Source: Limanda limanda (lineage: Eukaryota > Chordata > Actinopteri > Pleuronectiformes > Pleuronectidae). From it: a stretch of 64,000 bases of DNA. Position 1 is the first letter of the stretch. The number at the start of each line of letters is the position of its first letter. A program made the position numbers and the translations under genes. The stretch is taken from contig NC_083656.1 of assembly GCF_963576545.1 (NCBI RefSeq), positions 8,126,811 to 8,190,810 on the forward strand. Direction: 5' to 3'. Shown in pieces: positions 1-13,900 of the stretch. Under the pieces are notes generated by a model. That model was not told the origin of the DNA. It searched no databases and worked only from the letters and a program-made list of their open reading frames with translations.

Positions 1-3000
1 GTTTAGTCCGGAATAATTTTATAATATAATATAAGATGAGTGGTCTGGGATCTTGAATCGCAAACTTGATTTCTAACTTTGAGGTTTAAAAAAAACGCTG
101 GGAGAGTGTCCAAAAAATTATCTTTAGGTTAAAATTATTAAAAGCTCCTTCTACATGCGATAACGGGAATAAATGCAGAATTTACATTTAACAATTGCAT
201 TTATTTTATATTGAAATCCTAAACAAAATAAAAAAACAATACTGTACTGCATCGTGTCATCTATTTATATTACACCAGTAGTAAACGCACTCAAAGAAAC
301 GTGTCATATAATAAACAGAGTCAAGATAAAACTACGCTGCTAAAAAAAACACAAAAAAATATCTACAATCTTGCACAGATTTCTCCTTGTAATTTTAGAA
401 GCATCTCAAAAATAGTTCCTGCATCATTTGTGTTTTATTTTATCCCAATTATAAAATACATCTATGACAGCTCTAGTGTTTTATTGCAAATAAAAAAGTT
501 TAATATGCCAATATCAGTAACGTGGGAAGTAAACAAGTATATCTGTTGTTTTTCTCGAGAGCTCATACCCTTGGAAATGTCGGCAGTAACAAGACGCACT
601 TTAGAGTGGAATCTGTCTTTTCTAACTTAAGTAACAGCTCCCCACTAGGAATGCATTATTGAACAGGCCAAAGTTTAAAACTACACCGTGAATGTGGTTA
701 TTTGGGGCTTGAACAAACCCAGCAGATCCTGCGATCCCTCACCCCGGCTCTGCCATCAGTCAATGGATACCAAACAAAACTTGTTCTAGCTCATCTGTGC
801 CGCTTGAGTGACTGCAAGTCCTCGAGGAGGATTTGTTAAAACTATATGAGGGGCATGTTGAGCCGTTTCTCGTTTCTTCCTGCCTAGCTTATTTTTTCTT
901 TGGCAGCCATTCTTCAGTGATGCTCGCGTCGTTCAAGAGACACAGAGCAGCAAATACCGAATATTGTAAATCTCGTAATTACTCCTGCACGAGCGCCTTT
1001 CCCTGTGTTTTTGTGATGCCAGCCAGTATTCAAAATTGCACTGCTGCAATTTTTCTGTTATGATAATCAGCATTTTTTCTTTTTTTTTTCAAACAAAAGA
1101 TTTTTTTTTTATCCAATACGGAATTCGATACAAGTGGTAATCTGCTTCCTTTGTAGCCTCTAAAATCTGGTCCATGCCGGCTCAAACCAGCACAATCTCT
1201 TGTGGCCAAACCTTCTGCTGCGACTGAAATCGAAACTATTCCGTATAGTGTTCGTGTGTGAAAAATGTGTGTGCATTCCCTGCTTTGTGTGTGGCGGTGT
1301 GTGTGTGTGTGTGTGTGCCATCGAAGTGTTTGTGCGTGTACTGCATGCAGAGGAAACAGAAAGGGGGAAAAAATGTGCAATGGCAGCCTACCACATTATT
1401 AAAAAAACGAGTTGATAGTGCCAATTCAGTCTCTGTCCGTGCACAGATAACGAATAAATGCCGAACTCTATTAAATCGTCCTTTAGCCATTATCGCAGGG
1501 CCAACACGCCATTTTCAGAACTTATGACGGTTCCCTATTTACTTAGCTATAAATCCTTGCCATGTAACCAACAGATTTGTGACTGGTAATGATCTGCTCA
1601 GCCAGGGCTATATGAAATGATCCTGACCTCTTTCAGATCGTCAGGAATTAAATTGACCGATTTGCCCCGGCCCCCACCATCTTTTCCCCTCTCCTATCAC
1701 CGTGGTCTCGTTAGATAAAAAAAAAAAACTGAAGTTCCGAGTACTCCACTCACAGCCAGACCAAGACGAGTATTATCTCCACAAGTTTTAAAATGAAAAT
1801 GAGGTAAATACGGCACCTTGGGAAAAAAGAGGGGAATATATATCATCTATTTACTTTGCTTTTGCCCCCAGCATGAACTCTTTCTGTGCATGTGTGTGTT
1901 TGTGTTTAAAACATAAAATTATTATTTTCAAGTTTCATACTCTTATTGCTGTGTTCCAATGTAGATGATTTATAGCACACGTCTCAAACATATTTGAGTA
2001 TTTTGGTATGTATGTAATCTTTCAGCAAAACAAACAAAAAAACAATAAAATTAATGCTAGGAAAGAAAATGTGTACTTTTACTGCAGAACCTTAATTCAC
2101 AAAGAAAAATAAGTTGTAATGTTACTTTAATTTATTTCTCTTATGATGTACAATAGCATTAGGTAACTATTTAATTTGAGATTTTATTAATATTATTTTA
2201 CACTTCATTATTTGCATTATTATGTTGATATAAATTTAGAATCAAGAATAAAGCTGTGGATATATTCTGAGCTGCAGATATCAAATTTAACTACCAGTAA
2301 TTTCCCTTTTCTGTGTAGGCATGGATTTAATAATTAGTTTTTCATGGAATACAATCATATTATAAAATATATATATATAAAAAGTATATAGAATAAATTC
2401 AATAATTATTGTAAAAATAATGATTAATTTTAAAAACAATAGGTGCAACAATATAACAGTGAATTCCAAATTGTATAATAATGTCTTTGCAAAGTATTCA
2501 TTGCACAAATATAGGTTTATTGTTCAAATGATTTCCTTTGTGATAAAAAATTACTTTTAAATATTTTGGGGATGATTTTTTAATGAATAAGGAAATAAGA
2601 TTTGACATTAAAATGAAAAGACTTGAAAATATGATACTTTCTTATCCAGATTTCCCTTTGACAATATTTTGATAGAAGCCATCAGTGTCTCAGACCTGAC
2701 ATTTCTGACAGCAAATCTCCTTCCAACTTCTGCATGAAATGTCAGAGTCACTTTTGTGTCTCGCTAATTTGCCAGGAATATGCATATCAATTACACATCC
2801 TGGCTTGAGATACATATGTTTCTAAGATGTGCAGTTCATGGGTCGTCATTGAAATGGTAATCGTGAAACGTTGAAAAAAATAAATAACAGACAACTTTAT
2901 TTAGCTTTGCTGAGAATCATCTAAATATACTCACATTAAGCACCGTGGGACTAAATGTGCAAATATGCATTGAGTATTTATCTTTGTCTTTTCTTTTGTG

Positions 3001-4096
3001 AGTGTGCACGTTTGCAGACGCAAAGTGTTTATCTGCATGTGAGAGTGTGTGATTATGTGTGCCTTGAGACACGATAACCCCTGCAAGGTAACAGCCGATT
3101 CTAAAGGCAATATATAATTAGTCAAAAGACGTTTGGTCATAGTTGAGAGTGGCTGCGTATGAGTGGCAGCTGTGTAGGTGAGGATTTGTACGTCTTAAAT
3201 GTTAAAAAGCTGTTTTCTGAATCCGTTGATGTACCACTGTTTTGATGCAGCTCTACATTTATTCAAAACATCTTTGGTCTAAAGGAACACGTGGCATATT
3301 TTGGCCAATTAAGATCACATTTCATGATTTTTTTATTTTCTTCTTCCTCGTTGCCACTTAAAACTCGTAAGTGATGAGAATGAATTTTTTTTTTCCCAGA
3401 CATTGCTGACAATGAATTGAATTTGCTAATGTGGTCTTTATCTGTGTTTGTATTCATCAAATTCAACAGGCTGGGCTGATATTCAAACAAAATGAGGCTC
3501 ACCATCTTTATAAAATAAATCAATTGTGAATGTTGACAGATAATAGATTTAAATGCCTAAGATGTCAAAATATGATTTAGGAATTTCAATCAAAAGCTAC
3601 AATTCTTTAATAAATAATATTAAGGGGCTAAATTATACTTATTCTTTTTGAGTATCTGCATTGTGCCGGCTCACCACCCTCGGAGTTTCATGAAAGACGA
3701 GAGAACATTTACATTCTGCGTGCATGTGTGTGTGCGTACATTTGTGGAGGATGGAGGATCTATTATAGGCCTAAGTCCACAGCCGGCTGGAAAACAGCTG
3801 TGGGGTAGTTGGAGTGGAGAGCCCGGGGTTTCTGGAATTAAATTTGTACGAGATTGAGCGTTTGTGTTTCGGTGTGTGTGTCTCAGTCACAATCTGGGCT
3901 GCCACACTGGTCCCATTCCCTGAGCCCACTCACTGGCGGTCCAGCTTTGCATTAAACAGTGTTCCTTCCGCATGACTTGGTGACAATGCTGTGGTCTCAG
4001 CCCTCGATGGCCCCTACGAGGGGCCCACCTCCTCACCCTGGGGGCCAGTCAGCCACCCACACTGGTGTCGGCTGGGGCCCCTGATTAGCACCTCAC
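1..4096. other. vti1a intron 4 (part), no exon seen
   Basis: AT-rich sequence following the donor of vti1a exon 4 in the sense of transcription. I see GT-rich microsatellite stretches (about 1297-1318) and several A/T homopolymers but no exon, RNA gene or recognisable transposon. A less AT-rich stretch at about 2690-2830 looks unique rather than repetitive and could be a regulatory element (inference). Confidence 0.6.
1297..1318. repeat. GT microsatellite
   Basis: Perfect (GT)n run in vti1a intron 4. Confidence 0.9.
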
Positions 4097-4881
4097 CTGG
4101 TTCGCGGAGGAGCCGGCGTCGTCCCCCAGGAGATCGTTGCGCACCTCATCACTGTAGGCAATGCGTGACCTTTTCTGCAGAGGGAGGAGGACGAGGAAGG
4201 ACAAAAAGAAGAAGAGAGAGGAGAAACAGAGGAGAGAAAAAAAGAGAAAAACAAGTGGGGGAAATATGGTTTAGTACCGTTGTTGATGCAGAAACACAAC
4301 AGGCATTCCTTAAGCACGAGAGCCCCCTAATGGAACTTGGTGACAAACTGAGTCATACACATGCAGTGTGTCTGTGTGTGTTTGAGCTAGTGGGCCTGTG
4401 TGTGTGTTCGTGTGTTTGTGTGTGTGTGTGTGAGTGTGTGTGTGTGTGTGTGAACCCTTAAAATACAAGTACTGACAACAAGCACGTCTAGGTCTGTGCC
4501 CATGCCTTCGTATCTTCTTCCGAGGTGATCTACTGTACCTGATGCACTTGTGCCACAGAAGTGGTGGCAAAAAGCCCCCCCCCCCTCCGCCCCCCACCAT
4601 CCTGCCCACTTAAACAAATACAAGTCGAGGGATGAAGAACCTCATCTCGTGTGCACGGGGAGGCTGTGGAACAGGGGGGACAGGGGAGAGGGCCAGGGAG
4701 ATGTATTATGAGGAAGTATCACTTGTCAGCGCTAAATCTTTTCTGGGGGCTGTCACTGCTGTCATCCCAGTGCAGTGGCAGGCTCTGTGATAACACCAAT
4801 GCTGAGACTCAGACAGGGAATAATTCATCACCCATTGGCGGCCCATCGGATTTGGGGTTGCCTCTCCTTGCCTCTCCTCTC

Positions 4882-4927
<46 letters not shown>

Positions 4928-7900
4928 CACACAAACTCTCTCTCTCACTCTCTCGCTTTCTCTGTCTCCAGACAGGCTCGAATAAGAGGGAATGCCATGT
5001 CCAAAAAAAAAAAAAAAAACACCCAAAAAGACAAACACGCAGACACACACTTTTCATACACACTTCAGAGTGTGCCACCTCCGATTGTGGAAGAGTGGGC
5101 TGCCACTGTACCGCTTGTTTACAGGCGCCCGACCCATGGAAAAACAGCCTCTTGGCATGCCCTCTAAACTAAATACACACCAGCAGCAGACACAGAAAGT
5201 GTTTACTAAGCCTCCTTCGCTTTCTCTCCCTGCCTTGACAGGGATTCTAGGTGGGCTGCAGGAGGTGGGCAAAAATCAAAGACAAACACCAGCATAGGAA
5301 TGAAAATATCACATTTTTCCCAACACAAAATTGTTTCTATTTTTTCATATTTACTTAGTCCTCGACTATAAATAAATAAAACAAACACATGGAATCAGTG
5401 AAGGAACACCAATTACCTGGTAGAGGACTTTTTTCCCATTAAAATACAGTATCCTTTCCCCCCTATCTTTCTATTATCAGGAAAAGTTTGAAGAAGCTAT
5501 TGCATGAAGTGCTTTGATGCTTCCTTCCAAACCAAACTTGAAAAAGCCAATTCTAACCTCAAGAGCGATGATATCAAGTTCCTTGATTGAAACAACTTTG
5601 GAGCCAATCACAATTTAGCTTGTGGATTTTTTCTATTTTTTTTTTATTTGTCTCTCCCCATAATCTGGAGCACTGAGTGGAAAGTCATGGCTGATGTGAT
5701 TTGGGTGTTATTATCGTGATGGTGAGGGCCACAGTTCTCTGGAGTAATTACAGACTAGACGGAGGGCCTGATTGACCCAGACCACAAAACCCATTAGATA
5801 AAGAGTGCACCCAAACAATGCTCAACCACGGGGACCTAAGCTCACCACAGAACGCCTACTGTGTGTAAAAGAGAAAATCCGAAGCACAGACCCAAATAAA
5901 ACACAACATCGCCCCCCCACAACACACACATCACACATCACACAAAGGCACTGTGTCAAAATGTTCAAGATGTTTTTACAACTGTTGTGTGTTAGTGTCA
6001 TTCAACGCTGGACTCAATTATTTAAGTTATTTGATTCTGATTTGATATTTTGAATCAGCTTCATAATTAAAATTAAAAAAAACAGATATGGTGCCTTGTG
6101 AAGATATAAATGTATGTAATATATAATTTCACCTTTTTCTGCGTCTGACATTCATCTTCAATAAAATGTCAGAGGTATATTATAAATTATATATATTTTT
6201 TTAAATCAAATTTAGTCATTCATAGGTTTAAAATGTTTAAATTCTACTGTCAGCATTTCTCTAAAGCCCCATCCTCTGCACATGGGTAAATCAGTGGTCA
6301 CTGTGCTGCTGACAGAACATTAAAAGGAATTTCATATTTGAATAAAACCATAAAGACAATAAGCATCAGTCTGAAGACAACATGTTCACAAGCACGAGGC
6401 ACACACACTTATTTTTTTTTGTTTGCCAAGAGAACACCCACATATTTCATTTAAGTCAAGTTGCATCTTAAAGAGCTGCAGTGCAACTTAGGGGGGGAAA
6501 CGACTTGAGAAGTAATTGAAACGAGGAAGCCTGGGAGAAGCACTGATTCGAATGTTAAGGCTTACGTCGCCTTCAAACCCTACGCAGGTTTTTGTTTTTT
6601 TAGGTTTTCTAAATAGCTGTTTGTTACAGATGAATGTATGAAGCGTATCTGCAATGAGAACAGAGTAGATAACAAAGAACGCATAAAGAACGGGAAATGT
6701 CACTGAAATGAAAGTGTTGCCGCTTCTTCCCCCGTACAGTACACACTCCGGTTTTCGGATTTCCCCTCTGGAAAACAACTGATTCCTGAATGATTACTGC
6801 CTTCCCACTTGATAAAGAACATAAACATCTGTGACTACCTTCACTATTGACTGCTTAATACAGTGACAGCTTTTGATTGTAAGTTAGGATGTCAAGGAAA
6901 GAAATGGTTCAGTGCCAACAGGATCATTCTTGAGGTCAGGAACGCAGATGTCTGATGTTCCATATCAAATGATATATCGAAGAAAATGCACTGAATCTGC
7001 TTCATTTCTTGCAGCACGTGGAGATTGAGCTCCGCATCTTAAGAGGAAACCAGCTAATCAGGCTTTGTAATATTAAAAAAAGAATGAGCGCTTTTAGAAG
7101 ATACCTTATTTCTCAGAAGAGAAAAAAAAAAGGGTTTTTTTTAATCCCTTTTGAAAGGTCTGTCTTTTGTCACTTTTCTAATCTTGGGTGAGAATTTGCT
7201 TCTATTCCCGGAAGCACGCGTGAGAAGTACAAAGGTACATCTTAACTTTATGCAAAGTGGCCTGCCTTTAAAACTCACGCGCATGCCGTCAAACGCGGCG
7301 ATGGAGGTGCTGGTGTCCTGTCAAAAACACACGTTTTACCTCTGTTGACATGGACAGCAGACAGAAAAAACAATTCTTCTTTACCCATCAAAATGTAATT
7401 ACATATGCATGCATAACAATTCATATCAGATATGCTAATCAGTTTGGCATAATCCTCTGAACAGCAAATGATATTTATTTAATTATAGCAGATATATGGA
7501 TATGTCCTTTTGTATGCAATTTCTCTCTGGAATGGCTATGTAAGGATATAGACTTTCTAAATATACATGATATTTGTTTCCAAGTTCATCCATTGTCCCA
7601 AATAAAAGAAAATAAATCTTATAGAAAATGTGTTAGCATTTTAAAACACTTAAATTTCCTCATTAAATTTTATTTTTAATGTAAAGGAAAAGTTCCCTGT
7701 TTGCAAAAGAAAATGTTCAAATCAAATAAAATGATATCCATATTGCTCTCCTCCTTTTTGCCCGGTGCAACGAGTGACACAAGGACCAAAGCAAATAATT
7801 GTGGCGCCTGGAAAGCTGAGAAATGTAAACAGTTCATTAGATGGGAAATAAAAGGCAGAAAAATACCCAGGGGCAGAGTGTAATGAGGGGCCCTGAAGTT

Positions 7901-10900
7901 CCTCTGCAGACACATTTTCCCTCCACTTTCCCAAGCCTTTCCCTCTCGCCCTGCGTACTCGGCTGGTGGCCTCGCATGGAGAGTAATTAACTATATTCAA
8001 TTTACAACTCCACATTCCATTACAGTCTTTTTCACCAGTAGGAGAGCAGCTGGGCACATCCAGAGTTGGACTTAATAACTCTTATGTTCAGCTCCACGTG
8101 CTTGCCTGAAACAACCTTCTTTTTTTTATTTTATTTCTGTTTAAAACTGTCAGCAGCCTTGTAAAAACTGAGAAATACCAAAGCCCACAGCAGTGAAATG
8201 ACAATAAAGTGGGTTAATAAAATGTCTCAGAGTTCACAAGAATGTGAGCTAAACTCAAAGGTTATCTATATCACTTCCTTTCCCCCTCCTGCTGCGATAT
8301 TTTCCCAGGTGATGCGTGGACCAGTGCCAGCAGGTCCCACTCTGGTTCCCCGAGTGGGGGCAGAGGTGGACTGATGCGGCGTGGCGTTAAAGGGAAGCTG
8401 AGACCTTTAAGCCGGCACAAGTATCACAACAGCATCTTAAATAATGCAGCCGTGCTTAGCAGGGGTCTAACGTGCACACGGGCGCACGCACGCAGCTGAC
8501 ACAAAGGAAAACACACAAACCGTTGTCTGGCTTCTTCTTCTCTTTAACACAAACAAATGAGAAGGGGTTGTTCAATTAAGTAAGTGCCCTTTTTTTTTTA
8601 AATGCATTTGATATATTATCAGACAAAGGAAAGCAGCTACAATTGGGATTGTCACAGGAGGGTGTCATTTGTGCCTTTGTTTCACTCTGGTCTTTGGTGC
8701 AATCGAATCCTCCACTTCTGTCTGTTGTGTGTGTGTGTGTTTGTGTGAGAGTGCACGTGTGCACAAGGGTTACTGTATGTACGGCGGAGGCTTCTACGAG
8801 CCTTTGCATCCCGGGGAAGCCTCCTTTAGAGAACGTACGAGCGCGACATATGTGAACGGTAGCCTGGTGTGTGTTCTTTCCCCCTAATAAAAGTGCAGCC
8901 GTGGTAGAGAAGCCGGAGCCTCAGATAACAGCAGGGGGCCTCTCATTAGCTCACAGGTTGGTGCTTTGGTGGCTTCTACGCAAGCTGCATTGTGTTTCGC
9001 TTCCATGGAAAAACCTGAAGCAGTCTCGCTGAAGCGGTTGTGAAAAAGCACAAATAGAAAGGGTAAAAGATCAACCACGGGGGGGTAATAAATAAACCCA
9101 AACAGGTACGAGGTGAGGAGACTGTTATTTTAGACTGACGGTTTATCAAAAAGCATGATCAGGAACAACTGTGTAGGGGGAAGAAAACGTCTTAATTCAA
9201 TAGAAAACTGAAATCCTAAATCCAACTTTAACACTGAATCACTGAAGCTGTACATTTATAAATATTACACGACAAGTAAACAAGATTTTATCTCCGGGGG
9301 GAAGTACCTACGGTGGTTTTCTGGGAGAAGGGAAACACTGTTCTGATAGTGGGCCTTTCATGCTGGTAGCTCTGTGATAGCAGTGGTGTATTTCCCTGTC
9401 AAAGTCATTTCTATTGCTAAGTACAGCCGAGATCAGTCAATAAGCCTAACGACTGTACCCACATCGTGAGAGGCCAAGAGACGAGAGGCAAGAAGAGGGG
9501 GGGGGGGGGGGGGGGGGCGGGTTGTAAGTGAACTCCAAACAAAAGAGCAAATTCGAGGAGGGCTTTGATTGAAGAAGCACCGTATACTTTTTGAAGGCCA
9601 AGGGATCATCTCTCAGTGGTTATTTCTTTAAGGCATGAGGGCCCGATTAAACCCAATATTAAAATATGGAGGCTCTTCTAATGAAAAATCAAAGGCCCTG
9701 TATCCCCTACCACACCCCCATCCTTCTCTCATTCTCTGTCAGGTTTTCTCCCCTGGCCCACGGTTGTGCAGGAAGGGCCAGAAAGAAAGACGGAAAGGAA
9801 AGAAGGCATGAGAAAGAAAGAGAGAAGAGGGCAAGGGAGGGAAGAGGGAGAAAAAGGGGAAAGAGGGAGGGTTATAGAGATGAGGGACCTAGGTGCTGGT
9901 GGTGCAAAACAGAGACAGACAGCAGTGGTTGGAGGAGTAAATCAATAGAGCAGAGCCGTCGGGGAGGCGGGCAGCCGGGGCAAGGAGAGAGGAGAGGAGA
10001 GGGGGAACCAGAACAGGGGCCCGGCTCCGATCACAACGCTGGCTTCTGGCATGCAGTGGGGAATAAAGCGGGCCTCCCCGGGTCAGCACCAGAGAAAAAG
10101 GTGAGATTAGAGGAAAGTGGAGGAGGGATTTTCACAGAGTGAAGATAGGAGGGGTGGGTGTTGGAGGATGACGAGGAGTGAGTGTGTGTGGAGGGCTGGT
10201 GGTGGTAGGAGGAGGGGGGGCGGCGTAGCAGGATACCTGGCAAGCCAGGGACCAACCGGCCCATTAGCCTGTGGCTACCTACATATGGTTCACTGAACCC
10301 TCTGCTGAGAAGAGCTCCTCTCCTATCAGTCTTCCCATCCTTTTTTAAAGAAAGAAATACCTTCACTTTTAACCCTTTCTCTGCTTTGGAAGAAGGCTCA
10401 CTCCTGACCTCGATTTATGATTCATTCTTGTTTGATGTCTATTCTTGGAGTGTTATCTAAAATTGAAAAATGTAATAAAAAATAAAAAAAACTAGACACA
10501 AAGGGAGAGAAGTCGGGCCTGCTGAGCATGTGCGTGCACGCATCCATCAGTGGACATGCACGTAGAAGACTATCTTCTTCAGTGCTTTGCCTTTTCTTGT
10601 AATGTGACCATTGTGGGTGCTGAATAGCTAGCTCATTAGCATAAGAATACAGCAGCACACACAGGGACTTAGCCAGATCATTATCTCTATATATTTATGT
10701 ATACTTTGTTATTTCACTGGCCAGAACACATTCAAATGCTGATGAGGCCAGTCAGGCCCCTTTCCAAAGCCCTTCCAACATGTGCCCTCCTGAACTTCCC
10801 AATACACTCACTTGTTTCCTGGGAGTCTGCAGGTTTTGTACAGGAATTTACAACTGTCATGTAAGAATTATAAGAAATCGCAGTAATAGTTATGAGTGGT

Positions 10901-13900
10901 TTAAAAATTATATGAGAAATACCCAACAGAGGAGTTGCTCGCACCTTTTAAGCAGTTTCAAATGGCAGAAAAGGAAGTTTACAGAAAAGATTAATGTTAA
11001 CCTCAGAATAACCAGCAGAGTCTATTACTACTAAATAATAATTTGCTGTTCACTTTTCAAGAGATAAAGCAAGGGCTCCACAAATAAATGAATCTAATCA
11101 GCAATTTCACAATTTGATTGTTTTTTCTTAAATAGGCAACAGATTTTTTTCTAGCAGGATTTCTTGGCCATTTGATAGGAGATAATGTGTTGAATGTGTT
11201 GAGTGAAACAGATCATTTCTGAGTAAAAACACACAAAGACAATAATGCACAAGAAAGCTTGACAATGCAGAACAAACAAATGCTCTGTGGTGATGAGGGG
11301 AACAAAACTAAAGAGTTTAGTCTCACTGCAGGAGTAGGCTGAGGATCTAATGATGGCCAACCTCTGGGATAATTGAAAAAAAAAATCCCTAATTCATCTT
11401 CTACAATGTAATTCTGATCAAGGCCACAGCCAGATTCCACTGCAGGCTTCAAAAACCGCAGAGAAAAGGCAAAACCGTCGGTCGCTGAGAGCAAAGACAC
11501 TTTCCCTTTCTTTCTGGCACGCTGGCTCATTAGAAACACTTAGGATGAGAGAAAGAAACTAAGTTTAATTGTGTGTCTGCATGCGAGCGCGTGTTTGTGT
11601 GCAGGCGGCGCAAACAGGGGTTAAAACATGTGTAAACACGGAGATTTAACTATTAAGATACACCCGTTAAGATGCAGTGTAAAGAGTTCTCCCTCTGTTC
11701 TCGGAGACTTTCTTATTAAAAAGCAAACGCTGCAGCTGAAAAATACAGACGAGAAAAACACAGACCCCATGATTCATAATATATTTCATAAATACTTCAT
11801 GAATCCCCCTCACCATATTTAAGCCAGTCTGGCAAAAAAAAACAAAAAAAACATTGTCACCTATTCTAGTACCCGCTTGTCAGCACATCACTGGGGAGTG
11901 GGTGTCACATGTCACTTCTGGTTTACACCACTGTGTGGGACAGGCTCGGTGCAAGGAAAATCGGGGGGGTAGGACAGAAAGATGAACAGAAGGAAAAGTG
12001 ATGGGGAGGTGGAAAGGGGAGTGAAAGAGAGGGAGGGTGAGGGGGGGGGAAGGGGGGTGTTATCATATCATCGCCCCGTGTCTTTATATTTTTTCCCCCT
12101 TATTATCTTTGGCCCCCACTCACTCCAGTCACTCAATCACAGAAGCCCCGAGGACAGCGAGGGGACCTGGGAGGGCCGGCGCTCCGTGGCAGCCTCAGCC
12201 AGACGAGCGTCTGAAAGCTATACTGATCGCTGTCAGTGTGTGTGGAAGTACAGCGACTTCCGAGGGGCCAGGAGAGATAAGCGAGAGAGGAAACGATTGC
12301 CGGGAAGGATAACGGCCAAATTTGCACACAAACCCCCCCACAACAAAAAAAAACCTGCGCTCCAGGCATAATGCAGATACCCCATCCATACAGACAAGTG
12401 TTAACATAAAGAGACGGAGAGGGAGCAGAGGGTTGATCCGCTCACGAATCATAGGATAGGTGATTTCTACGAGTCGACCGCTGATAGGAAGTCATCACGT
12501 TAATGACAAAGGGGTGACGGACCTGAATGTCTGTCTGGGACACTCATCTTAGCACTCATTATAATATGTAGGGAAATATTTTCCTTTGTTATCATTTTTT
12601 CACTAAGTGTAAAGTCAGGTTTTGTAAAAGTTAGGGTAACATTATTGACTTGCTGCCTTTGCACCGGGGTTTTAGTTTCAGTGGGAATATTTTGAAATTC
12701 CTTTAAACTGTGGGGTTTAATACACACAACTAACTTTCTTACTTACTAGAGGATAAGGTTGACAGGATTTCCAGACACTCTTATTCTCTCTGCGACTGAT
12801 TCAATGTCAGCACATTACATCCATACATTTCAGTGCAGCTATTCAGTAATAAGTGTCCCCTATATCTGTTAAACATTGTCAATACATAAAAAAGGAATCA
12901 AACTATTGCACATGCGATATTCTGGTTTCTGTTTCTTTTCCTTCCCGACAATCAAACATGAACATGGCACTTCTTCTACAAAACAAATTCATTTGTCCTA
13001 CTTGTGCACTGTCCTTCAACCCAGATTTGACCCACCGCCGCCTTTACACCATCAAAACCATAGAAAAATGGTTTCAACGTTAGTGACAAAAGGCTAATCC
13101 TAGAACGAATCCCATCTTAGTGTCCATAAAGGAGACATGGAAAAGCCTCCAACGCCCAAAGAATCCACAAAGGGCTTGAGGAAGACATACTATGCACAAC
13201 AACTTTCAAATGAAAGATGCGATTCATAAGTAGAGAGGAAGATCTGTTTGTTTACATCTTAAATCTGCACTCGGCTCAGAGGAAATATAGGAGAGAAAAA
13301 AATCCCTGTCCGATTGAGCGACTTCTTTTATGACTTTTTATGAGAGATTAGACTTTGGTGTCATTGATGGGTTGTTAAGCAACAAACCATGAAAAGAGTC
13401 AATCTGCCTTTACACTGCTTTGTTAAATAAGAACAAGTAAGACAAGGCAACCTAAGGCGATTTAAAGTGTCTAACATCCGACTAATGTTGGTCTGTCATG
13501 TTGTTGCTTGCAGGAGTCACTGTAATGAGGACAAGGGCCAAACAACCAGAACCCTTCAAGATGGATTACAACAAGGCAAATTCATAATCACTTCTATAGT
13601 GTGGAAGCACAGTGGTCTGAAAATCTTCCATCAAAACCTAAACGTCAACAGAATTATCAGTGTTTAGTTGTTTTTTTTAATGACATTTATTAGCTTCTTA
13701 AGGCAAATAAAGAACTTTCTCATATATGACTTTGCAAACTCTTATGTGTCTTTTTAGGTTGTTGAGTTTTTGGCCATTGTCTGCTAAAAGTTGGAGAGTC
13801 CCTGCAACCTTGAATCGTCCATGACCACTAATTAAAAAAAGGTTCAACATAAAAACTCATAACACTCATGCAGGGAACTGAAGAGCCTCATCTTCCACTG

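Noticed and set aside
1..4096. Search for vti1a exon 5 and the SNARE helix
   Set aside because: No segment with the expected residues and splice borders was found; the remaining exons must be outside the window.
4387..5297. Several ORFs rich in His-Thr or Cys-Val
   Set aside because: Translations of CA/GT microsatellites.
9666..10142. 158-codon open frame
   Set aside because: Low-complexity polypurine sequence inside a vti1a intron, open on both strands; no domain and composition typical of a repeat tract.
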